DNA of 7,930 nt from Croceicoccus sp. (GTDB taxonomy: Bacteria > Pseudomonadota > Alphaproteobacteria > Sphingomonadales > Sphingomonadaceae): NCBI GenBank assembly GCA_029936705.1, contig JAPYSD010000145.1, positions 1 to 7,930 of the forward strand. Direction: 5' to 3'. Position numbers and translations under genes: made by a program. Positions 1-5,737 of this stretch are shown here, in pieces. The notes beneath the pieces were generated by a model that was not told where the DNA came from, searched no databases, and saw only the letters and a list, made by a program, of their open reading frames with translations. Within the stretch, counting starts at the first letter, position 1. Every line of letters starts with the position of its first letter.

Positions 1-729
1 GGCTACACCACCGTGCGCGCGCCGATTTCGGGCCGGGCCGGGCGCGCCCAGGTGACCGAGGGCGCGCTGGTCAGCCAGACCGAGGCCACGCTGCTCACCA
101 CGGTCGAGCAGATCGACCGCGTCTATGTCACCTTCAACCAGTCCGCGACCGAGCTGCTGCGCCTGCAGCGGCAGATGGCGGAGGGCGAGATCGACGTGCC
201 CAGCCGCGATGCGATCGACGTGACGATCCTGTTCCCCGACGGCAGCGAATATCCGATCCAGGGCAAGATCGACTTCCTTGCCCTGTCGGTCCAGGAATCG
301 ACCGGCACGGTCGAGGTCCGGGCCGAGGTTCCCAATCCCGAGAACCTGTTGCTGCCGGGCGAATTCGTGCGCGGGCGGATCGCCGTCGGCACGCGCCGCA
401 ACGCGGTCGCCGTACCGCAGAGCGCGGTGCTGCTGGCTGACGATGGCGGCAGCGTCTATGTCGTGGGCGACGACGGCATGGTCCAGCCGCGCAAGGTGAA
501 GCTGGGCCAGATGGTCGACGGCAAGTGGATCATCGAGGACGGGCTGAGCCCCGGCGACGAGGTGATTATCAGCCGCCTGCAGGTGTTGCAGCCCGGCATG
601 CCGGTAACGGTGGCCAATACGCCCACGGGCGCGCAGCCGGCCGGCAAGCAGTCGGCGGGTCAGCAGCCTGCCGGCAGGCAGTCTGCTACCAAGCAACCCG
701 CCACGAAGCGCAGCGCGGGGGCCCGCTAA
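1..729 (+). CDS. RND efflux periplasmic adaptor (membrane fusion protein), 3' part only
   Basis: The frame is open from base 1 and ends at TAA 727-729, giving 242 residues of a protein whose start lies upstream. It is the C-terminal half of an AcrA/MexA-type adaptor, which bridges the inner-membrane pump and the outer-membrane channel in the periplasm. Visible family marks are the second half of the lipoyl-like domain (RAPISGR near residue 7, then VTEGALV), the start of the beta-barrel domain (IDRVYVTFNQS), a VQESTGTVEVRA strand, PNPENLLLPGEFVRGRI, and the membrane-proximal domain ending in GLSPGDEVIISRLQVLQPGMPV. The signal peptide, lipobox and alpha-hairpin would be upstream and cannot be judged. 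The last 31 residues form a basic pentapeptide repeat, unusual for the family. Only 4 nt separate its stop from the pump gene, so the two are co-transcribed. An internal GTG at 13 is not a credible start, because homology extends through it. Confidence 0.95.
   Translation, partial: GYTTVRAPISGRAGRAQVTEGALVSQTEATLLTTVEQIDRVYVTFNQSATELLRLQRQMAEGEIDVPSRDAIDVTILFPDGSEYPIQGKIDFLALSVQESTGTVEVRAEVPNPENLLLPGEFVRGRIAVGTRRNAVAVPQSAVLLADDGGSVYVVGDDGMVQPRKVKLGQMVDGKWIIEDGLSPGDEVIISRLQVLQPGMPVTVANTPTGAQPAGKQSAGQQPAGRQSATKQPATKRSAGAR
634..723 (+). repeat. Six tandem 15-bp units encoding a basic pentapeptide repeat
   Basis: Six consecutive 15-bp in-frame units encode variants of Q-(P/S)-A-(G/T)-(K/R/Q), the last unit diverging to RSAGA. 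The protein repeat is clear, while the DNA units differ at many synonymous positions, so this is an old or selected repeat and not a fresh duplication. It forms the extreme C-terminus of the adaptor, after the conserved membrane-proximal domain, and is probably a disordered, positively charged periplasmic tail. Confidence 0.75.
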
Positions 730-733
730 GCCG

Positions 734-3700
734 ATGGCCCGCTATTTCATCGACAGGCCGATCTTCGCCTGGGTGATCTCGCTCGGCATATTGCTGGCCG
801 GGGTGATCGCGCTGCGCGCCCTGCCGATCGAGCAATATCCCGAGGTCGCTCCCCCATCGCTCAGCATCAGCGTCACCTATCCCGGCGCCGATGCCGAGAC
901 GCTGGAGCAGAACGTCACCCAGGTGATCGAGCAGTCGCTGAACGGGGTGGAGGGCTTCCTCTACATGGATTCGTCCAGCACCTCGACCGGCACGGCGACG
1001 ATTACGCTGACCTTCGAATCCGGCACCGACATCGATATCGCGCAGACCGAGGTGCAGAACCGGCTTTCCACCGTGGAAGCGCGGCTGCCCGAACAGGTGC
1101 GCCAGCAGGGCATCCAGGTGCGGCAGGCGAACGCGGGCTTCCTGATGATCGTCGCGCTATTGTCCGAGGACGGGCAGCGCAACGCCATCGACCTGGGCAA
1201 TATCGCCAGCAACCAGGTGGTCGACGAACTGCGCCGGGTGCAGGGCGTGGGCGACGTGACCCTGTTCGGCTCGTCCTATGCGATGCGGATCTGGCTCGAT
1301 CCGGACAAGCTTGCCTCGTTCAGGCTGTCGCCGACCGCGGTGCTGGCGGCGGTGCGCGAACAGAACAGCCAGACGGCGGGCGGCTCGCTGGGCGCGCAGC
1401 CCTATGCCGACGACCAGCAGCTGACCGCGACCATCACCACGCAGGGCCGCTTCAAGTCCGCCGAGGAATTCCGCCAGATCATCCTGCGCGCGGAAACCGG
1501 CGGCGCGACCGTGCGGCTGGGCGATGTCGCTCGGGTCGAGCTGGGCGCGGAGAACTACGGTTTCGCCGCATCGCTGAACGGCCAGCCGATGGCGGGCCTG
1601 GCGGTGCAACTGGCGACGGGCGCCAACGCTTTGGCAACAGCGAGCGCGGTCGAGGAGCGCATTGACGAGCTGTCGGGCACGCTGCCCGACGGCGTGACCT
1701 GGGCGATCCCCTATGACACCACGCCCTTCGTCCGCATCTCGGTCGAGGAAGTGGTCAAGACGCTGATCGAGGCGATGGCGCTGGTCTTCCTGGTCATGTT
1801 CCTTTTCCTGCAGAACTGGCGCGCGACGATCATCCCGACGCTGGTCGTGCCGATCGCGCTGATGGGCGCCTGCCTGGGGCTGTGGCTGTTCGGCTTTTCG
1901 ATCAACGTGCTGTCGCTGTTCGCGATGGTGCTGGCGATCGGCATCCTGGTCGACGACGCAATCGTGGTGATCGAGAATGTCGAGCGTATCATGCGCGAGG
2001 AAGGCCTGCCCCCGCTGGAGGCGACGCGCAAGGCGATGGACCAGATCACCGGCGCGATCATCGGCATCACGCTGGTGCTGATCGCGGTGTTCGTGCCGAT
2101 GGCCTTCTTCCCCGGGTCGACGGGCGGCATCTATCGCCAGTTCTCGCTGACCCTGTCGGTGTCGATCTTCTTCTCGGCATTGCTGGCATTGACGCTGACG
2201 CCCGCGCTGTGCGCCAATTTCCTGAAGCCGATCGAAGGCGAGGGCGAAGGCGAAGGCCACGGGGCAGGCGACGGCCACGGTCAGGCCGAACCGGTCCGGC
2301 CCGCCGCCATGGACGAGCCCGGCTGGCGCGGCAAGCTGGCCGCCGCGCGCTACCGCGTGACGCAGTTCTTCGCCCGCTTCAACAGCTGGTTCGCGCGCAT
2401 GACCGATCGTTACGCGCGCGGCAACGACCGCATCCTGTCGCGCCCGATGCGCGGGCTGGCGGCGTTCGCGGTGCTGGCGGTGATCACCGCCCTGCTGTTC
2501 ATGCGCCTGCCCACCGCCTTCCTGCCGACCGAGGACCAGGGCAATCTGATGACCGTCGTGCAGACCCCGCCCGGCGCGACGATGGAGCGCACCGACGAGG
2601 TCGTGAAGCCGATCGAGGAATGGTGGATGTCGCAGCCCGAGGTGCGCGACCTGATCGTCGTGCGCGGCTTCAGCTATTTCGGGCGCGGGCAGAACAACGC
2701 GATGATGTTCACCAAGCTCAAGCCATGGGAAGAGCGGACCGGCTCCGACAGCCAGGCGTCTGCCATCCTCGAGCGTGCGACCCAGTACTTCAAGGGCGTC
2801 GACAATGCGCTGGTGTTCCCGATCCAGCCGCCGGCGATCCGGTCGCTGGGAACGGCCAGCGGCTTCACGATGAAGCTGCAGGACCGCGGCGGGCTGGGCC
2901 GCCAGGCGCTGATCGATGCGCGCAACAAGCTTATGTCGCTTGCGACGCAGAGCGAGCTGATCGCCGATGTCCGGCCCGAGGACCAGGCCCCCGCGCCCGA
3001 GCTGGAGCTGGAAGTCGACCGGGTGCAGGCCCGCGCGCTGGGCCTGTCGATCGACGACGTGAACAACGCGCTGTCGATCAACAACGGCTCCGCCTATGTG
3101 AACGACTTCAGCTACCAGGGCCGCGTGCTGCGGGTGATGGTGCAGGCCGATGCGCCCTTCCGCATGACGCCCGAGGACATCATGTCGCTGCGGATCCCCA
3201 ACAACAACGGCGAGCTGGTGCCCTTCAGCGCCTTTGCCACCGCCGACTGGTCGGCCGCGCCGCCCAGCCTGGGCCGTTACAACGGCTATCCGTCGATGAC
3301 CCTGTCGGGCACCGCGGCGCCGGGCAAGTCGTCGGGCGACGCGCTGGCGGGAATGGAACAGCTGGCATCGCAGCTGCCGCAGGGGATCGAGTACGAGTGG
3401 ACCGGCCTCAGCTATGAAGAGAAGCAGGCGGGCGGGCAGATCGGCTTGCTGCTGGGCCTGTCGGTCGTGGTCGTCTTCCTGGTGCTGGCGGCGTTGTATG
3501 AAAGCTGGGCGGTGCCGCTGGCGGTGCTGCTGGTGGTGCCGATGGGCGTGCTGGGCGCGGTCTTGTTCTCGCTGCTGCGGGGGCTGTCGGCGGACGTCTA
3601 TTTCAACGTCGGCCTGATCACCATCATCGGCCTGGCCGCGAAGAACGCGATCCTGATCGTCGAATTCGCGATCGAGGAAGAGGAACGCGGGCTGTCGCCG

Positions 3701-4021
3701 CTGGAAGCGGTGGAATCGGCGGCGCGGCTGCGGCTGCGGCCGATCATCATGACGTCGCTGGCCTTCATCCTGGGCATGGTGCCGCTGGTGATGGCCAGCG
3801 GTGCGGGCGCGGCCAGCCGGATCGCGGTGGGCACGGGCGTGATGGGCGGCATGATCGCGGCGACCGCGATCGGCGTCTTCGTGATCCCGCTGCTTTACCT
3901 GCTGACGCGCCGCTATCTCAGCCGCAAGGCGCCGTCGGCGGCGGGCCATCTGGACGAGCCGGACGCGAACGATACGGACGCGAAGGACATGGACGGGCAC
4001 GGACCGGAGGGCGCACGATGA
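734..4021 (+). CDS. RND efflux transporter, HAE1 family (AcrB/MexB-like inner-membrane pump)
   Basis: This encodes 1095 residues, slightly longer than AcrB (1049). It is the proton-driven inner-membrane pump that exports hydrophobic or amphiphilic compounds from the periplasm and outer membrane leaflet. The N-terminus MARYFIDRPIFAWVIS is typical of the family, which supports ATG 734. The proton relay is complete: D407 and D408 in GILVDDAIVVIENVERIM (TM4), K970 in GLAAKNAILIVEFA (TM10), and the Arg of LRLRPIIMTSLAF. Two large periplasmic loops follow TM1 and TM7, including DVTLFGSSYAMRIW, IPYDTTPFV and a switch loop GFSYFGRG at 645-652. Compared with AcrB as I remember it, about 30 extra residues sit in the cytoplasmic loop after TM6 (from residue 501). 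The C-terminus (1072-1095) is a short acidic tail. The gene starts 4 nt after the adaptor and overlaps the channel gene by 4 bp, the classic three-gene order. Its start has only a weak G-rich ribosome site (about 717-721), suggesting translational coupling. The substrate cannot be read from sequence. Confidence 0.97.
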   Translation: MARYFIDRPIFAWVISLGILLAGVIALRALPIEQYPEVAPPSLSISVTYPGADAETLEQNVTQVIEQSLNGVEGFLYMDSSSTSTGTATITLTFESGTDIDIAQTEVQNRLSTVEARLPEQVRQQGIQVRQANAGFLMIVALLSEDGQRNAIDLGNIASNQVVDELRRVQGVGDVTLFGSSYAMRIWLDPDKLASFRLSPTAVLAAVREQNSQTAGGSLGAQPYADDQQLTATITTQGRFKSAEEFRQIILRAETGGATVRLGDVARVELGAENYGFAASLNGQPMAGLAVQLATGANALATASAVEERIDELSGTLPDGVTWAIPYDTTPFVRISVEEVVKTLIEAMALVFLVMFLFLQNWRATIIPTLVVPIALMGACLGLWLFGFSINVLSLFAMVLAIGILVDDAIVVIENVERIMREEGLPPLEATRKAMDQITGAIIGITLVLIAVFVPMAFFPGSTGGIYRQFSLTLSVSIFFSALLALTLTPALCANFLKPIEGEGEGEGHGAGDGHGQAEPVRPAAMDEPGWRGKLAAARYRVTQFFARFNSWFARMTDRYARGNDRILSRPMRGLAAFAVLAVITALLFMRLPTAFLPTEDQGNLMTVVQTPPGATMERTDEVVKPIEEWWMSQPEVRDLIVVRGFSYFGRGQNNAMMFTKLKPWEERTGSDSQASAILERATQYFKGVDNALVFPIQPPAIRSLGTASGFTMKLQDRGGLGRQALIDARNKLMSLATQSELIADVRPEDQAPAPELELEVDRVQARALGLSIDDVNNALSINNGSAYVNDFSYQGRVLRVMVQADAPFRMTPEDIMSLRIPNNNGELVPFSAFATADWSAAPPSLGRYNGYPSMTLSGTAAPGKSSGDALAGMEQLASQLPQGIEYEWTGLSYEEKQAGGQIGLLLGLSVVVVFLVLAALYESWAVPLAVLLVVPMGVLGAVLFSLLRGLSADVYFNVGLITIIGLAAKNAILIVEFAIEEEERGLSPLEAVESAARLRLRPIIMTSLAFILGMVPLVMASGAGAASRIAVGTGVMGGMIAATAIGVFVIPLLYLLTRRYLSRKAPSAAGHLDEPDANDTDAKDMDGHGPEGAR
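2234..2257 (+). repeat. Four 6-bp GA(A/G)GGC units in the pump gene
   Basis: Four tandem in-frame hexamers encode (Glu-Gly)x4 at residues 501-508 and lead into HGAGDGHGQ. They lie in the cytoplasmic loop between the two halves of the pump, where AcrB has a shorter hydrophilic stretch. Because the unit is 6 bp, copy-number change by slippage would lengthen or shorten the loop without breaking the frame. Confidence 0.8.
4006..4011 (+). promoter_or_regulatory. Shine-Dalgarno site of the outer-membrane channel gene
   Basis: GGAGGG lies 6 nt before ATG 4018, inside the last codons of the pump gene, where it encodes part of Pro-Glu-Gly. It fixes the channel start at the ATGA overlap and allows both re-initiation by terminating ribosomes and independent initiation. 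Confidence 0.75.
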
Positions 4022-5484
4022 GCAGGCATAACGCGACCCTTGCCGCGCTGGCCATGGCGCTGGCCCTGCCGGGCTGCATCAACATGGCGCCCGCGAACGT
4101 GACGCCGGATCTGCCGGTGCCCGCGGCCTATGACGACAGCTATCGCCCCGACGGGACGGTGGTGGCGACGAACCTGTCGTACCGCGACTGGTTCGCCGAC
4201 CCGCGGCTGGACGCGCTGATCGCCGAGGCGCTGCGCAACAACCGCGACCTGGTCGTCGCGACCGCGCGGATCGAGCAGGCGCGCGCGCAATATCGCATCC
4301 AGGACAGCCGCCGCCTGCCCCAGGTGGTGGCCAGCGCCAGCGCGACGCGCAGCCGCCAGCCGCTGGTGGGCTTTGGCGGACAGGTGGGCGGCGGCGTATC
4401 GGCCGTCACCTTCAACAATTACCAGCTGGGCGTGGGCGTCAGCGCGTTCGAACTGGATTTCTGGGGCCGCGTCCGCAACCTGAGCGATGCGGCGCGCGCA
4501 CAGTATCTCTCGTCCATCTCGGCGCAGCGGGCGTTCTATCTCTCGCTGATCGCGGATGTCGCGACGACCTATTACGAGCTGCTGGAAACGCGCGACCAGA
4601 TCGAGCTGGCCGAGGCGACCGTCAGCAGCCGCAGCGATTCGCTGATCATCGCCAAGCGGCGGCTGGATATCGGCGTGACCTCGGCCCTGCCGATGCGGCA
4701 GGCGGAAACGCTGCTGACCTCGGCGCAGCAGCAGCTGGCGAGCGAGAGGCTGGCTGAGGCGCAGCTACGCAACCAGCTGATGGTGCTGATCGGCGGGCGC
4801 ATGCCCGAAGTGCTGCCGGGCGGGCTGCCGCTGGACGAGCAAGGCAATGGCATGCGGCTGGATCCGGGGCTGCCGTCCTCGCTGCTGCTGGCGCGGCCCG
4901 ACATCGTCGCGGCCGAGCAGGACCTGCGCGCGGCGCGCGCCAATATCGGCGCGGCGCGGGCGGCGTTTTTCCCGACGATCTCGCTGACCGGCAGCGTGGG
5001 TTCGACGTCGCAGTCGCTGGACGGGCTGTTCAATGGCGATGGGCTGTCATGGAACTTCGGGCCGTCGATCAGCCTGCCGATCTTCGACTGGGGCGCGCGT
5101 GAGGGCGATCTGGACTTCGCGCGGGCGCTGGAGGTGGAGCAGGTCGCCAATTACGACCGCACGGTGCAGACCGCGTTCCGCGAGGTTTCCGATTCGCTGG
5201 CGGGCCGCCGCTGGCTGACCGAGCAGGTCGCGGTGCTGGAACGCACCGTCGCCGCGCAGGAGGAAATCGCCCGCATCTCGACCCTGCGCTACCGCGAGGG
5301 CGTGACCGACTATCTCGAAGTGCTGGATGCCGAGCGCAACCTCTTCAGCGCGCAGCAGAACCTGCTGACGACGCGGCGCGCGCTGCTTCAGAACGGCGCG
5401 ACGCTCTATGTCGCGCTGGGCGGCGGGTTTGAGCCCGACGGCGGCGAGATCGACGGCGCGGCGGGCACGCCGGTCGAGCCATGA
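4018..5484 (+). CDS. Outer-membrane efflux channel lipoprotein (OprM/NodT-type TolC-superfamily)
   Basis: This encodes 488 residues, the usual size for OprM-type channels. A trimer forms a beta-barrel in the outer membrane with a long alpha-helical periplasmic tunnel, the exit duct of the pump. The N-terminus has a short signal peptide with a lipobox LPGC, so Cys20 should be lipidated after cleavage; Ile at +2 does not signal inner-membrane retention. Family marks are YRDWFADPRLDALIAEALRNNRDL near residue 56 (OprM has a closely similar segment), FELDFWGRVRN, the first OEP repeat up to about 250, then RPDIVAAEQDLRAARANIGAARAAFFPTISLTGS from residue 293, LPIFDWGAR, and YREGVTDYLEVLDAERNLFSAQQNLL near the end. 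The duplicated OEP architecture is complete. The start at ATG 4018 overlaps the pump stop and has a good GGAGGG. The terminal 20 or so residues are Gly/Asp/Glu-rich and not conserved in kind. It belongs to the same operon as the pump and adaptor. Confidence 0.96.
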   Translation: MSRHNATLAALAMALALPGCINMAPANVTPDLPVPAAYDDSYRPDGTVVATNLSYRDWFADPRLDALIAEALRNNRDLVVATARIEQARAQYRIQDSRRLPQVVASASATRSRQPLVGFGGQVGGGVSAVTFNNYQLGVGVSAFELDFWGRVRNLSDAARAQYLSSISAQRAFYLSLIADVATTYYELLETRDQIELAEATVSSRSDSLIIAKRRLDIGVTSALPMRQAETLLTSAQQQLASERLAEAQLRNQLMVLIGGRMPEVLPGGLPLDEQGNGMRLDPGLPSSLLLARPDIVAAEQDLRAARANIGAARAAFFPTISLTGSVGSTSQSLDGLFNGDGLSWNFGPSISLPIFDWGAREGDLDFARALEVEQVANYDRTVQTAFREVSDSLAGRRWLTEQVAVLERTVAAQEEIARISTLRYREGVTDYLEVLDAERNLFSAQQNLLTTRRALLQNGATLYVALGGGFEPDGGEIDGAAGTPVEP

Positions 5485-5553
5485 GTACGGGCAATTGCGG
5501 GGCGACCGATCTGTAGGCGGATGCGCAAGAAAGCGGCTGAGGGCAGCGGGTAC

Positions 5554-5572
5554 ATTGCTTCGGCTACGCAAT
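5554..5572 (+). repeat. Inverted repeat, 5-bp stem
   Basis: ATTGC at 5554-5558 and GCAAT at 5568-5572 can pair around a 9-nt loop. The stem is short and could be chance. It lies just before the stronger hairpin at 5581. Confidence 0.35.
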
Positions 5573-5580
5573 CTTGGTCA

Positions 5581-5610
5581 CCGTTTGGGGCCGAACGGGA
5601 ATTAATATTG
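5581..5610 (+). terminator. Possible intrinsic terminator of the efflux operon
   Basis: Bases 5581-5587 pair with 5592-5598 (seven pairs, one of them a T-G wobble) around a GGGC loop. An AT-rich tail, GAATTAATATT, follows after one extra G. The tail is not a clean T-run, so termination may be weak or Rho-dependent. The position, about 100 nt after the channel stop, suits the end of the operon. Confidence 0.4.
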
Positions 5611-5622
5611 CGACGCTGACTG

Positions 5623-5653
5623 CCGTCCCGCCCTTGCTCGCAGCCGCGGACGG
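5623..5653 (+). repeat. Inverted repeat CCGTCC / GGACGG
   Basis: CCGTCC at 5623-5628 and GGACGG at 5648-5653 are perfect inverted copies with a 19-nt centre. It could be a hairpin in a leader RNA or a dyad for a DNA-binding protein. There is no T-tract after it, so it is not an intrinsic terminator. Six-base dyads are common by chance in GC-rich DNA. Confidence 0.3.
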
Positions 5654-5695
5654 ACCTCTCGCGCCCGCCTGCCACGTACCACGCCGCACCCCGCA

Positions 5696-5712
5696 TTAAC
5701 GAAAAGATTACC
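5696..5712 (+). promoter_or_regulatory. CtrA-like motif upstream of the c-di-GMP gene
   Basis: TTAACGAAAAGATTACC resembles the alphaproteobacterial CtrA box (TTAA-N7-TTAA), but the second half is TTAC and the spacing is 8. It sits about 25-40 nt before the start at 5738 in the AT-rich island, where a promoter would be expected if the upstream start is not used for a long leader. This is a motif resemblance only. Confidence 0.3.
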
Positions 5713-5737
5713 AAGCTATGCGAAGGGTTCGAGCGTG

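Larger units (their letters stand above)
5485..5737. other. Structured intergenic gap between efflux operon and c-di-GMP gene
   Basis: About 250 nt with no gene of credible length. It holds three inverted repeats (5554-5572, 5581-5598, 5623-5653) and two AT-rich islands (5599-5610 and 5694-5720) that stand out from the GC-rich flanks. The first island contains TAATAT at 5603-5608, a partial match to a -10 box, but I find no TTGACA-like hexamer at 16-18 nt before it. A stop TAA at 5603-5605 closes the frame of the downstream gene, so it cannot extend back to the efflux operon. Confidence 0.7.

Noticed and set aside
1882..3417. 511-codon open frame on the plus strand inside the pump gene
   Set aside because: Out-of-frame shadow with an Arg/Gly/Ala-rich product; no domain and no separate start signal.
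1157..4000. 947-codon open frame on the minus strand, antisense to the pump gene
   Set aside because: It mirrors the pump gene in a GC-rich genome where stops are rare in this frame. Its product is an Arg/His/Gln-rich composition with no recognisable domain, and the plus-strand pump is unmistakable.
5408..5605. 65-codon plus-strand frame running from the channel gene into the gap
   Set aside because: Mostly inside the channel gene in another frame, Arg/Ala-rich, no ribosome site and no recognisable similarity.
5574..5608. TTGGTC and TAATAT as a sigma-70-like promoter
   Set aside because: The spacer would be 23 nt, too long, and both hexamers are only partial matches.
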